The translations under genes and the position numbers were made by a program. Under the pieces are notes generated by a model, which saw only the letters and a list, made by a program, of their open reading frames with translations, ran no database searches and was not told where the DNA came from. From assembly GCA_034521715.1 (NCBI GenBank), contig JAXHLY010000003.1, positions 310,001-374,000 on the forward strand: a DNA stretch of 64,000 nt, in the 5' to 3' direction. Numbering within the stretch: the stretch's first letter is position 1; each line of letters starts with the position of its first letter. Of the stretch, positions 18,448 to 27,737 are shown one piece after another. Origin of the DNA: Methylohalomonas sp034521715 (GTDB lineage: Bacteria > Pseudomonadota > Gammaproteobacteria > Methylohalomonadales > Methylohalomonadaceae).

Positions 18448-19753
18448 TTTTCATCCGCCAGTCCTCCGCCAGCGCAATTATCCGCTCTACGTCGATCGTC
18501 GTCAGTTCCGAATCTTGCAGTAAATGTTTGCCGTTAATCCAGACATCACTGACCTGCTGGCGGCTGGCAGCGTATATGAGCTGTGATACCGGGTCATAAA
18601 CCGGCTGCGTTGCCGGCTGCATGAGATCGACGGCGACAATGTCGGCGGCCTTGCCGGTTTCCAGTGAGCCGATGTCATGATCCAGGTTCAGTGCAGTGGC
18701 ACCGTTGATGGTAGCCATTTCCAGTGTCTGCCATGCCGGCACGGCAGTGGGATCGCCAGCGACGGCCTTGGCGAGCTGGGCCGCGGTACAGGCCTCGCCG
18801 AGCATATCCAGATCGTTGTTGCTGGCGGCACCATCCGTTCCCAGTGCCACGTTGACTCCATGCTGCAGCAAGGCGCTGACGGGGCAGAAGCCGTTGGCGA
18901 GCTTCTGGTTGGATTCCGGGCAGTGCACGATATGCACGCCATACCTGGCAACAAGCTCGAGTTCACTGTCGTCAAGCTGGGTCATGTGCACGGCGAGCAA
19001 ACGGTTACTCAGCATGTGCATGGATTCGAGTTTCTGCAGCGGTCGCATGCCATGCTGTTCCATCGCCTGATCGACCTCGAAGGCGGTTTCATGCACATGC
19101 ATGTGAATCTGCAGGTTCAATTCCTCGGCATAGGTGGCCAGCTTGTGCATCGGTTCGTCGGACACGGTATAGGGTGCGTGCGGGGCGAATGAACTGGTTA
19201 CCAGTGGGTTGTGTTTATGTTTGTCATGCACTTCCAGACCTTTATGGATGTATTCGTCGGCGGTCTGGGCCCAGGGCGTCGGAAAATCGATCACAATCAG
19301 GCCGATGTTGATACGCATGCCGACGCCGCTGGCGATCTCGGCGGCGTGATCCGGAAAGAAATACATGTCGTTGAAACAGGTCGTGCCACCACGCAGCATT
19401 TCGGCAATTGCCAGTTGCGTACCGTCCTCGACGAAACCCGGCGCCACCCACTGCTGTTCAGCCGGCCAGATGTAATCCTGCAGCCATGTCATCAGCGGCA
19501 GATCGTCGGCCATGCCGCGGAACAGGGTCATGGCGGCATGGGTATGGGTATTGACCAGGCCGGGGATCAGTACATGGTTGTCCAGTTCATGGGTTTCCAC
19601 GGCGACATATTCTTTCATGGCCCGGGCCGTGGGCAGGACGGCCTCGATACGGCCGTTGCTGATGGCAATGGCATGGTTTTCAAGCACCGTGTCCGCGGGC
19701 CGCACCGGCACTATCCAGCGGGCGGTAATCAGCGTATCAATGTCGGCAGGCAT
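18434..19753 (-). CDS. mtaD: 5-methylthioadenosine/S-adenosylhomocysteine deaminase
   Basis: A 439-residue amidohydrolase of the TRZ/ATZ family. Metal-binding residues are seen as His70 and His72 (LVNTHTHAAMTLFRGMADD), HMHVHETAFEVD near residue 225, and GTDGAASNNDLDML near 312. In Pseudomonas the homologue beside mtnA deaminates methylthioadenosine to methylthioinosine. The neighbouring mtnA and the methylthioinosine phosphorylase at 41-42 kb support that activity here; S-adenosylhomocysteine deamination is an alternative. It is divergent from mtnA. Its last residues, IRES, come from the repeat shared with rnt. Confidence 0.87.
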   Translation of the reverse strand: MPADIDTLITARWIVPVRPADTVLENHAIAISNGRIEAVLPTARAMKEYVAVETHELDNHVLIPGLVNTHTHAAMTLFRGMADDLPLMTWLQDYIWPAEQQWVAPGFVEDGTQLAIAEMLRGGTTCFNDMYFFPDHAAEIASGVGMRINIGLIVIDFPTPWAQTADEYIHKGLEVHDKHKHNPLVTSSFAPHAPYTVSDEPMHKLATYAEELNLQIHMHVHETAFEVDQAMEQHGMRPLQKLESMHMLSNRLLAVHMTQLDDSELELVARYGVHIVHCPESNQKLANGFCPVSALLQHGVNVALGTDGAASNNDLDMLGEACTAAQLAKAVAGDPTAVPAWQTLEMATINGATALNLDHDIGSLETGKAADIVAVDLMQPATQPVYDPVSQLIYAASRQQVSDVWINGKHLLQDSELTTIDVERIIALAEDWRMKIRES

Positions 19754-19843
19754 GTCAGCGTCCCTGACTTATTTGAATGTTATTCTTGGCTTGTATTGTA
19801 ACAGCAGCCCTGACTTTTCAATCACAGCGCGGTCCAATCAATT

Positions 19844-20920
19844 ATGAACACCAACAGCCAACAGGCCGAAGCCCTGCTTCCCGATACCATCCGTGCCGTC
19901 GCCTGGAAAGACGGCCGCCTGCATCTGCTGGACCAGCAGCAACTGCCGCAGACCAGTGAATGGCTGCAACTGGATGATGCCCCGGCGGTGGCACAAGCCA
20001 TTCACGAGATGGTCGTGCGCGGTGCGCCGGCCATCGGCATCACCGCCGCCTACGGTGTGGTGCTGGCGGCACGCGGTGCCTGGCTGACGGCCGGGGAAGA
20101 CTGGCGTGAGGCCATTGAACCGGACCTGACGACGCTGGCGGCGGCCAGGCCGACCGCCGTTAACCTGAACTGGGCACTGGCCCGGTTGCGGGCCCGGTTC
20201 AGCGGCATCGAGGGCGACCCTGAACCGGCCCTGCTGGCTGCCGCAAAGGCCATTCACGACGAGGATATCGCTGCCAACCGGCGTATGGGCGAACTCGGCG
20301 CCGGGCTGGTTGCCGCCGACGACCGCCGCGGCCAGGCCGTGCTGACCCACTGCAATACCGGCTCGCTGGCCACCGGCGGCTTCGGCACCGCCCTGGGCGT
20401 GGTGCGTACGCTCTACGGCCGTGGTGCCATCGACGCGGTCTATGCAACGGAAACCCGGCCGTGGCTGCAGGGTGCCCGCTTGACCGCCTGGGAACTGCGG
20501 CAGGACGACATCCCGGCGACGCTGATCGCCGACAGTGCCGCCGCCGCATTGTTGAACCGCGGCGGTATCCGCTGGGTCATCGTCGGCGCCGACCGGGTGG
20601 CCGCCAACGGTGATGTCGCCAACAAGATCGGTACTTACGCGCTGGCCCTGGCCGCACGCCGGCATGGCGTCGGCTTCATGGTTGTCGCCCCGACCAGCAC
20701 CATCGACATGGCCGCGGCCACCGGTGCCGACATACCCATCGAGGATCGCGGTGCCGCCGAACTGCTGAGCTGTGGCGGCCAGGCTATCGGTGCCGCGGAC
20801 ATGCCGGTGTGGAATCCAGTCTTCGATATTACCCCCGCCGAACTGATCGACGCGCTGGTCACCGAGAAAGGCGTGCTGGAAGGCCCGGACAGCGCCGGTC
20901 TGCGCCGGCTCATGCAGTAG
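19844..20920 (+). CDS. mtnA: Methylthioribose-1-phosphate isomerase
   Basis: Converts 5-methylthioribose-1-phosphate to the ribulose form in methionine salvage. The 358-residue protein has the catalytic Cys170 (LTHCNTGSLATGGFG) and Asp250 (IVGADRVAANGDVANKIGTY). ETRPWLQGARLTAWEL forms part of the substrate site. The gene is divergent from mtaD and lies upstream of gyrA, as in Pseudomonas. I did not see mtnB, mtnC or mtnD in the window, so whether the product returns to methionine or enters another pathway is open. Confidence 0.94.
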   Translation: MNTNSQQAEALLPDTIRAVAWKDGRLHLLDQQQLPQTSEWLQLDDAPAVAQAIHEMVVRGAPAIGITAAYGVVLAARGAWLTAGEDWREAIEPDLTTLAAARPTAVNLNWALARLRARFSGIEGDPEPALLAAAKAIHDEDIAANRRMGELGAGLVAADDRRGQAVLTHCNTGSLATGGFGTALGVVRTLYGRGAIDAVYATETRPWLQGARLTAWELRQDDIPATLIADSAAAALLNRGGIRWVIVGADRVAANGDVANKIGTYALALAARRHGVGFMVVAPTSTIDMAAATGADIPIEDRGAAELLSCGGQAIGAADMPVWNPVFDITPAELIDALVTEKGVLEGPDSAGLRRLMQ

Positions 20921-21256
20921 CTGCAATCCCGGCTCCGGTGCATGAGGCCTGCCTGTGTTCGACGCTGATTGACACCGGTCCCTGTGGGGCAAAGTCCGGA
21001 CGGGTTATGACCGTGATCCCATCACGCAAATGAGCGCTTTCAGCGCCCATCTATGGTAAAATTTTCTCTTTTAAATGCAGTCGCCCGACTGCGTTTTCGG
21101 GCCGCTTACAGGGCCCTGTAAAGCAACATGCAAAACTGCATAACTGGTTACCTGCGAACCCCTGTCTGACAGGGGTTCCGCTCTGAATAAGGCCTGAAAA
21201 AAGGCCTGAATGATTGACTCAGAGCCCGAGATTTCTGGATTGAACTGAAGAAAAAT
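20921..21256 (+). promoter_or_regulatory. gyrA upstream region with four strong hairpins
   Basis: The spacer between mtnA and gyrA contains no gene. A possible -10 box, TAAAAT, is at 21057-21062, without a clear -35. Flanking it are GCGCT-AGCGC (21033-21045), a GCAGTCG-CGACTGC hairpin (21077-21092) followed by GTTTT, a perfect 16-base palindrome TTACAGGGCCCTGTAA (21106-21121), and AACCCCTGTC-GACAGGGGTT around a single base (21157-21177). AGGCCTGAA is then repeated twice. The first hairpins may end mtnA transcription; the later ones probably lie in the gyrA leader. Confidence 0.5.
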
Positions 21257-23830
21257 ATGGCCGAACCCGGTATCGCGCGCAGTATTTCTCCCGTCAACAT
21301 CGAAGACGAAATGCGGCAGTCCTACATGGACTATGCCATGAGCGTTATCGTCGGCCGGGCCCTGCCTGATGTTCGCGACGGCCTTAAACCCGTACACCGG
21401 CGCGTGCTTTTTGCCATGCACGAGGCCGGCAATGACTGGAACAAACCCTACCGCAAGTCGGCACGCGTCGTCGGTGATGTCATTGGCAAGTATCACCCGC
21501 ACGGTGATTCCGCCGTTTACGACACCATCGTGCGCATGGCGCAGCCGTTTTCGCTGCGCTACGTGCTGGTCGACGGCCAGGGCAACTTCGGTTCGGTCGA
21601 CGGCGATGCGCCGGCGGCCATGCGTTATACCGAAGTGCGCATGGCGCGCATCGCGCACGAAATGCTGGCCGATATCGACAAGGAAACCGTCGATTTCGTC
21701 CCCAACTATGACGGCAGCGAACACGAGCCGTCCGTATTGCCGGCACGCATTCCGAACCTGCTGGTCAATGGCGCCAGCGGTATTGCCGTCGGCATGGCGA
21801 CCAACATTCCGCCGCACAACCTGAATGAAGTCCTGCGCGCCTGTATCACCCTGATTGACGATCCGGGCACGCCCATCGAAGTGCTGATGCAGCATATCCC
21901 CGGGCCGGATTTCCCGACCGCCGGCATCATCAACGGCACCAGCGGCATCCACGAGGCCTACCGTACCGGCCGCGGCCGGATTGTCATCCGCGCACGCACG
22001 CAGATTGAAGAGGACGAGCATACCGGCGGTTCGCGCATTGTCGTTACCGAGTTGCCGTACCAGGTCAATAAGGCGCGGTTGCTGGAGAAGATCGCCGAGC
22101 TGGTCAAGGACAAGAAAATGACCGGTATCCGTGAGCTGCGCGACGAGTCCGACAAGGACGGCATGCGCATGGTCGTCGAGCTCAAGCGCGGTGAAGTGCC
22201 GGACGTCATCCTGAACAATCTGTACAAGCATACTGCGATGCAGACCGTGTTCGGCATGAACATGGTGGCACTGGAAGATGGCCAGCCACGGCTGCTGAAC
22301 CTGAAACAGCTGCTGGAGGCTTTCATCCGCCACCGTCGTGAGGTTGTTACCCGGCGTACGGTGTATGAGCTGCGCAAGGCACGGCAGCGGGCCCATGTAC
22401 TGGAAGGTCTGGCGGTGGCGCTGGCCAATATCGATGATGTCATCGAACGCATCAAGCAGTCGCCGACTCCGGCCGAGGCCAAGCAGGCATTGCTGGAACC
22501 GATATGGAATTCGGGCATGGTCAACGAGATGCTGAAGCGCGCCGGTGCCGAGGCCTCGAAGCCCGACGATCTGCCGCCGGAGTTCGGCCTGCAGGATGAC
22601 GGTTACCGCATGTCGGATATCCAGGCCCAGGCCATTCTGGACCTGAAGCTGCAGCGCCTGACCGGTCTGGAACGTGACAAGATACTGAAGGAATACGGTG
22701 AGCTGCTGGATGCGATCGCCGATCTGCTGGACATACTCGCACGCCCGGCACGGCTCATGGATGTAATCCGTAATGAATTAAACGAACTCAGTGAGCGTTT
22801 CGGGGATGCCCGTCGGACGGAGATCGTGGCCGATGCCCAGGACCTGCGGATAGAAGACCTGATCACCGAGGAAGACGTCGTCGTGACTCTGTCACATGCC
22901 GGCTACGCCAAGCGCCAGCCGATTTCCGATTACCGATCACAACGACGCGGCGGCCGCGGCAAGGCGGCCACCACCATGAAGGATGAAGACTTCATTGATA
23001 AAGTCTTTATCGCCAGTACGCATGATACCGTGCTGTGTTTCTCCAGCCGTGGCAAACTTTACTGGCTGAAGGTATACGAGATGCCACAGGCAACGCGCAC
23101 GGCGCGCGGCAAACCGATCGTCAACCTGTTGCCTCTGGAAGAGGGCGAGCGCATCAACACGCTGCTGCCGATCCGCGAATACGGTGACGACAAGTTCGTG
23201 TTCATGGCGACCGCCGACGGTACGGTGAAGAAAACGCCATTGACCGCCTTTTCGCGGCCGCGGCCGTCCGGCATCATCGCCATCGACCTGGCCGAAAACA
23301 ACTGGCTGATCGGCGTGGAACTTACCGACGGCAAACAGGATGTCATGCTGTTCAGTAACGCCGGCAAGGCCGTGCGCTTTAATGAGAGCAGCGTGCGCGC
23401 CATGGGCCGTACCGCCCGCGGTGTCCGCGGTATCCGCCTGGGCAATGATCAGCGGGTGATTTCGCTGCTGGTGCCAGTACCGGGCTGCTCGGTGCTGACC
23501 GCGACCATGCACGGTTATGGCAAGCGTACACCGGCGGATGACTATCCGGCCAAGGGCCGCGGTAGCCAGGGGGTGATTTCCATCAAGACCACCGAGCGCA
23601 ACGGTGAAGTCGTTGGCGCCATCTGCGTCGGCGAGGATGACGAAGTCATGCTGATCAGTGATCGCGGCACTCTGATCCGCTCACCGGTGCGCGATGTTTC
23701 GCTGCTGGGTCGTAATACCCAGGGTGTCAGGTTGGTATCGCTAGCCGAAGGTGAACGCCTGGCAGGATTGCAGCGTATCAGCCAGGAGGAAGAAGCCATC
23801 GAAGACAACACCAATGCAACTGAAGAGTGA
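21257..23830 (+). CDS. gyrA: DNA gyrase subunit A
   Basis: An 857-residue subunit that breaks and rejoins DNA in the gyrase A2B2 complex. The catalytic tyrosine is Tyr124 (AAMRYTEVRMARIA). The quinolone-determining region reads HGDSAVYDTIVRM, with Ser85 and Asp89 in the usual susceptible form. The C-terminal DNA-wrapping domain includes the GyrA box QRRGGRG near residue 565. The acidic tail EEEAIEDNTNATEE is normal. The frame is fully intact, unlike many neighbours. serC begins 13 bases after its stop. Confidence 0.98.
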   Translation: MAEPGIARSISPVNIEDEMRQSYMDYAMSVIVGRALPDVRDGLKPVHRRVLFAMHEAGNDWNKPYRKSARVVGDVIGKYHPHGDSAVYDTIVRMAQPFSLRYVLVDGQGNFGSVDGDAPAAMRYTEVRMARIAHEMLADIDKETVDFVPNYDGSEHEPSVLPARIPNLLVNGASGIAVGMATNIPPHNLNEVLRACITLIDDPGTPIEVLMQHIPGPDFPTAGIINGTSGIHEAYRTGRGRIVIRARTQIEEDEHTGGSRIVVTELPYQVNKARLLEKIAELVKDKKMTGIRELRDESDKDGMRMVVELKRGEVPDVILNNLYKHTAMQTVFGMNMVALEDGQPRLLNLKQLLEAFIRHRREVVTRRTVYELRKARQRAHVLEGLAVALANIDDVIERIKQSPTPAEAKQALLEPIWNSGMVNEMLKRAGAEASKPDDLPPEFGLQDDGYRMSDIQAQAILDLKLQRLTGLERDKILKEYGELLDAIADLLDILARPARLMDVIRNELNELSERFGDARRTEIVADAQDLRIEDLITEEDVVVTLSHAGYAKRQPISDYRSQRRGGRGKAATTMKDEDFIDKVFIASTHDTVLCFSSRGKLYWLKVYEMPQATRTARGKPIVNLLPLEEGERINTLLPIREYGDDKFVFMATADGTVKKTPLTAFSRPRPSGIIAIDLAENNWLIGVELTDGKQDVMLFSNAGKAVRFNESSVRAMGRTARGVRGIRLGNDQRVISLLVPVPGCSVLTATMHGYGKRTPADDYPAKGRGSQGVISIKTTERNGEVVGAICVGEDDEVMLISDRGTLIRSPVRDVSLLGRNTQGVRLVSLAEGERLAGLQRISQEEEAIEDNTNATEE

Positions 23831-23843
23831 GGTGTCATCAACT

Positions 23844-24983
23844 ATGGATAGTGTTTTAAAGGAAGTTGTGAATCGAAAAACTGCCCTGAACGGACCGGCG
23901 CCGGGGCGCGCCTGGAATTTCAGTGCCGGTCCGGCCATGCTGCCGCAGGCGGTCATGGAGCAGGCGCAGGAAGAACTGCTGGACTGGCAGGGTACCGGCA
24001 TGTCGATCATGGAAATCGGTCATCGCACACCGGAGTTCCTGCACATCGCCCGTCAGGCCGAGGCCGACCTGCGCCGGCTGCTGGGTATTTCCGATGATTA
24101 TCATGTCCTGTTTCTGCAGGGCGGCGCCACCGGCCAGTTCTGCATGGTGCCGCTGAACCTGCTCGCCGGCGACAGTAGCGCCGATTACATCGTTAGCGGT
24201 CACTGGTCGAAAAAGGCCTATAACGAGGCCGTGCGCGTTGGTCGTGCCAGGCTTGCCGCCGACAGCGCCGCCGACCACTATCGTTCCATACCGGCACGCG
24301 AGACCTGGCAACTCGATGCCGATGCCGCCTATGTCTATTACTGCGCTAACGAAACCCTGCTGGGGGTCGAGTTCAGGGATATTCCCGATACCGGCGATGC
24401 GCCGCTGGTCAGCGACATGACCTCGAATCTGCTGGCCCGGCCGCTGGATGTATCCCGCTTTGGCATTATTTTCGCCGGCGCCCAGAAAAACATCGGCCCC
24501 ACCGGACTGGCGGTAGTCATTGTCCGCAAGGATCTGGCGGGCCGGGCACGTGCGGACATTCCGAGCCTGGAAGACTACGCCCTGCAGGCCGATGCCGAAT
24601 CCATGCTGAATACGCCGCCGACTTTCAACTGGTACATGGCGGGGCTGACATTCCGCTGGCTGCTCGATCAGGGCGGGCTGGAGGTGATGGCCCAGTGCAA
24701 CCGGCGCAAGGCGGAAAAACTGTACCGGTTCATTGATGACAGTGCGCTGTTTTACAATGATATTGACCCGGCCTGCCGCTCGGACATGAATATCCATTTC
24801 CGCCTGCGCGATGACTCGCTCGAAACCCTGTTCCTGCAGGAATCCGCGGTCGAGGGCCTGCAGGCACTGGCCGGTCACCGGGCCACCGGCGGCCTGCGTG
24901 CCAGCATCTACAATGCCATGCCGGAGGCCGGTGTCGACGCACTGGTCGATTTTCTGGGTGAATTCGAACGCCGTCACGGCTAG
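23844..24983 (+). CDS. serC: Phosphoserine aminotransferase
   Basis: A PLP enzyme of about 379 residues for serine synthesis that also acts in pyridoxine synthesis. WNFSAGPAMLPQAVMEQAQ opens the conserved part, and the PLP lysine is in FAGAQKNIGPTGLAVVIV. The ATG at 23844 is chosen because GAGGTG lies about 10 bases ahead; this gives an extra 20 residues before the usual family start (VLKEVVNRKTALNGPAPGR). The gene is followed by a strong terminator, so a gyrA-serC transcript probably ends here. Confidence 0.94.
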   Translation: MDSVLKEVVNRKTALNGPAPGRAWNFSAGPAMLPQAVMEQAQEELLDWQGTGMSIMEIGHRTPEFLHIARQAEADLRRLLGISDDYHVLFLQGGATGQFCMVPLNLLAGDSSADYIVSGHWSKKAYNEAVRVGRARLAADSAADHYRSIPARETWQLDADAAYVYYCANETLLGVEFRDIPDTGDAPLVSDMTSNLLARPLDVSRFGIIFAGAQKNIGPTGLAVVIVRKDLAGRARADIPSLEDYALQADAESMLNTPPTFNWYMAGLTFRWLLDQGGLEVMAQCNRRKAEKLYRFIDDSALFYNDIDPACRSDMNIHFRLRDDSLETLFLQESAVEGLQALAGHRATGGLRASIYNAMPEAGVDALVDFLGEFERRHG

Positions 24984-24999
24984 GCTGTAACAGCCGCTG

Positions 25000-25041
25000 A
25001 CAGGCAGCGGTCCCTGACTGGCCGGGGCCGCTGCCTGTTTT
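25000..25041 (+). terminator. Rho-independent terminator after serC
   Basis: A perfect 11-base stem, ACAGGCAGCGG (25000-25010) with CCGCTGCCTGT (25028-25038), encloses a 17-base loop and is followed by TTTT. It lies between serC and pheA and so splits a gene block that is otherwise co-oriented. Confidence 0.85.
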
Positions 25042-25100
25042 GTATAAGAATCATACGCCCGGGGAAGGCTGCATCCCGAAACCTGCCATGTGCCGGAACA

Positions 25101-26186
25101 ATGTCGAATAACAAGCAACTCAACGAACTGCGGGCGCAGATCGATGACCTCGATACCCAGCTGCTTGAACTGATTAGCCAGCGCGCACGGCTGGCCCGGG
25201 CCGTCGCGCAGGTCAAGAATAGCGATGACGGTGACGAGGGTTTCTATCGCCCCGAGCGCGAGGCGCAGATCCTGCGGCGGGTGATGGATAATAATGCCGG
25301 TCCGCTGCCACAGGAAGAAATGGCACGGTTGTTCCGCGAGATCATGTCGGCCTGTCTGGCACTGGAACAGCAGCTGCGGATCGCCTACCTGGGGCCGGAA
25401 GGCACATTCACGCAACTGGCGGCGCTGAAGCATTTCGGTCATTCCGTGACTACCGAGTCACTGGGCAGCATTGACCAGGTATTCCGCGAGGTCGAGGCCG
25501 GCGCGTGTCATTTCGGCGTTGTGCCAATCGAGAATTCCATCGAGGGTGTCGTCAATCACACGCTCGACATGCTGATCGATTCGCCGCTCAAGATCAGTGG
25601 TGAAGTGGAACTGCGTATTCATCATCACCTGCTCGGCAGGGCGGAAGACCTGTCCGGCATTAAACGCGTGTATTCGCATCAGCAGTCGCTGGCACAATGC
25701 CGGCGCTGGCTTGATGACAATCTGCTTGCTGCCGAACGTATTGCCGTCAGCAGCAACGCGGAAGCCGCGCGTCGTGCCGCCGGCGAGCCGGACAGCGTGG
25801 CCATTGCCGGTGAAGCGGCGGCGGAGATTTATGAACTCGATTACCTGGCCCGAAATATCGAGGACCATCCGGATAACACCACCCGTTTTTTGGTAATCGG
25901 CCGCCATATCACACCGCCGTCCGGTGACGACAAGACCTCGCTGCTGGTGTCCGGTCCCAATCGCTCCGGCCTGCTTTATGATCTGATCAAGCCGCTGGCG
26001 GACAACGGCATCAACATGACACGGCTGGAATCACGGCCATCGCGACAGGGACTGTGGGATTACGTCTTTTTCATCGACATACTGGGTCATGCTGATGACA
26101 AGGCTGTCGGCAAGGCAATGAAGGCACTTGAAGCCAAGGCGGGTGTATTGAAGCTGCTGGGTTCGTATCCGCGCGCAGTCTTGTGA
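25101..26186 (+). CDS. pheA: Bifunctional chorismate mutase / prephenate dehydratase
   Basis: The 361-residue P-protein of phenylalanine synthesis. Residues 1-90 are an AroQ-type chorismate mutase (LNELRAQIDDLDTQLLELIS). The prephenate dehydratase domain follows from IAYLGPEGTFTQLAALKHFG, with GVVPIENSIEGVVNHTLDML. The C-terminal ACT domain, about residue 275 on (TSLLVSGPNRSGLLYDLIKPL, then LESRPSRQGLWDYVFF), binds phenylalanine and gives feedback inhibition. The preceding terminator means it probably has its own promoter. No leader peptide rich in Phe codons was found in the short spacer. Confidence 0.96.
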   Translation: MSNNKQLNELRAQIDDLDTQLLELISQRARLARAVAQVKNSDDGDEGFYRPEREAQILRRVMDNNAGPLPQEEMARLFREIMSACLALEQQLRIAYLGPEGTFTQLAALKHFGHSVTTESLGSIDQVFREVEAGACHFGVVPIENSIEGVVNHTLDMLIDSPLKISGEVELRIHHHLLGRAEDLSGIKRVYSHQQSLAQCRRWLDDNLLAAERIAVSSNAEAARRAAGEPDSVAIAGEAAAEIYELDYLARNIEDHPDNTTRFLVIGRHITPPSGDDKTSLLVSGPNRSGLLYDLIKPLADNGINMTRLESRPSRQGLWDYVFFIDILGHADDKAVGKAMKALEAKAGVLKLLGSYPRAVL

Positions 26187-26579
26187 AACGTGTGGGAGCG
26201 GACTGTGTCCGCGATTCATGAATCGCCGATTGTAGTCGGCTCCCACAAGTTTCTTTCCCCTTGAGGGGGAAGATTAAGATGGAGGGTGATGAACAATATT
26301 TCACGCCCTGCGGGCGCGAGTGACTTTTGTTACGGCAAAAGTCACCAAAACCACTGGCGCCGGATGAGCGCGGTCTTCCGTACGTCCATGTACTCCAGAC
26401 TGTCCTCGGTGCTCGCCAAATGGCCGCCGCAGCCCCATGCGCACAAACAACGTGCTTAAAGGGCTGCTCTTCCCGGCCATTTGATTGCGCGCCTCGGCGC
26501 GCTCGACGGCGCCGGTTTAGCTGGCCATCCATGGCCAGTATGGTGAGGTATTAAGTGATCTGGGAAACATGGGATACTT
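26187..26579. repeat. Gene-free spacer with REP-like and other hairpin repeats
   Basis: About 390 bases between pheA and hisC. It starts with a REP-like element (26191-26247). The rest contains a perfect GTGACTTTTG-CAAAAGTCAC hairpin (26320-26345), GCGCGCC-GGCGCGC (26487-26502), and CTGGCCAT-ATGGCCAG (26521-26538) just ahead of hisC. Short frames here, including a minus-strand one of 153 codons, look non-coding. The block around the first of these hairpins has the look of a dispersed gammaproteobacterial intergenic repeat. Confidence 0.6.
26191..26247. repeat. REP-like element with outer TGTGGGAGC/GCTCCCACA arms
   Basis: Outer arms TGTGGGAGC (26191) and GCTCCCACA (ending 26247) enclose a perfect palindrome, GCGATTCATGAATCGC (26211-26226), and a GCCGA-TCGGC stem (26225-26240). 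It starts five bases after the pheA stop. The TGTGGGAGCG core recurs at 27801. Confidence 0.75.
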
Positions 26580-27737
26580 GTGAGCAAAGACTGGATCGTC
26601 AATGAAGAAACCGCCGGCCGGGCCGACTGGCTGGACTGTGATTTCACGCACCTGGCCACGCCGGGCGTTGCCGGTCTGACGCCGTATCACCCGGGCAAGC
26701 CGATCAGCGAACTCAAGCGCGAGCTGGGACTGGATGACATCATCAAGCTGGCGTCGAACGAGAATCCGCTCGGCCCCGGCGACAAGGCGCTTGCAGCACT
26801 GAAGGAACTGCCGGATCTCGGCCGTTATCCCGACGGTGGTGGATTCGCCCTGCGTCGCAGGATCGCCACGCATCACGGCGTGCGTCCGGAGATGGTAACG
26901 TTGGGCAATGGCTCCAACGATGTCCTCGAGCTGATTGCACGCGCATTCGTCGAACCGGGCGACGAGGTCGTGTATTCCGATCACGCCTTCGCTGTCTATG
27001 CGCTGGCTTCGCAGGCGGTTGGTGCGAAGTCGATAGTAGTGCCGGCGGACGACAATTACGGTCATGATCTACGCGCCATGATGCGAGCGGTGACGGATCG
27101 TACGAAGGTGATGTTCGTGGCCAATCCGAATAATCCGACCGGCACCTGGAGCAGCGGCGGACAATTGCGCGAACTGATCGAGGGCCTGCCGGATCATGTC
27201 ATCCTGGTGATAGACGAGGCCTATTTTGAATATGCCGAAGCGGCGGCGGCCTATCCGAATGCCGCGGTCTGGGTAAGCGAAGTCCCGAACCTGGTGGTGA
27301 CGCGGACCTTTTCCAAGGCGCATGGCTTGGCCGGACTGCGCGTCGGTTACGGCCTGTCGCATCCGCAGCTCGCAGAGCTGTTGAACCGGATCCGCCAGCC
27401 ATTCAATGTCAATGTACTGGCGCAGGTTGCCGCCGAGGTGGCGCTGAACGATACCGATCACATACAGCGCAGCCAGCAGGTCAATAAAAACGGCATGCAG
27501 CAATTGACCGAGGGCCTGGACAGCCTCGGCATTCATTACCTGCCGTCGCTGGCAAATTTTCTCTGTATCGACATGGAACAGCCAGCGCTTTCAGTCTATG
27601 AAATGCTGTTGAAGAAAGGCATTATCGTACGGCCGATCGATAATTACGGCATGCCGAATCATCTGCGCATCTCCATCGGGATTGAGGAAGAGAATGAGCG
27701 ATTTCTCAAGGCACTGGCGGAAGTGCTTGGTGATTAG
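26580..27737 (+). CDS. hisC: Histidinol-phosphate aminotransferase
   Basis: A 385-residue PLP aminotransferase of the HisC2 type found beside pheA and tyrA, probably also acting on aromatic keto acids. Conserved parts are IIKLASNENPLGPGDKALAA, FVANPNNPTGTW, VIDEAYFEY with the PLP-contacting Asp and Tyr, and RTFSKAHGLAGLRVGYG with the PLP lysine. It starts with GTG at 26580, behind TGGGAAAC; the ATG 11 bases upstream runs straight into a stop. A single-residue N-terminal extension of about 25 residues precedes the family core LTPYHPGKP. Confidence 0.93.
   Translation: MSKDWIVNEETAGRADWLDCDFTHLATPGVAGLTPYHPGKPISELKRELGLDDIIKLASNENPLGPGDKALAALKELPDLGRYPDGGGFALRRRIATHHGVRPEMVTLGNGSNDVLELIARAFVEPGDEVVYSDHAFAVYALASQAVGAKSIVVPADDNYGHDLRAMMRAVTDRTKVMFVANPNNPTGTWSSGGQLRELIEGLPDHVILVIDEAYFEYAEAAAAYPNAAVWVSEVPNLVVTRTFSKAHGLAGLRVGYGLSHPQLAELLNRIRQPFNVNVLAQVAAEVALNDTDHIQRSQQVNKNGMQQLTEGLDSLGIHYLPSLANFLCIDMEQPALSVYEMLLKKGIIVRPIDNYGMPNHLRISIGIEEENERFLKALAEVLGD

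Noticed and set aside
21071..22396. A 441-codon minus-strand frame opposite gyrA
   Set aside because: It is a shadow of gyrA codon usage; no recognisable family, no ribosome-binding site, and gyrA itself is certain. The same applies to long opposite frames over mtnA (19838-20992), serC (23856-25442) and mfd (38210-39265).
26071..26532. A 153-codon minus-strand frame between pheA and hisC
   Set aside because: It lies across a REP-like element and hairpin repeats and runs into pheA antisense; the residues look like translated repeat.
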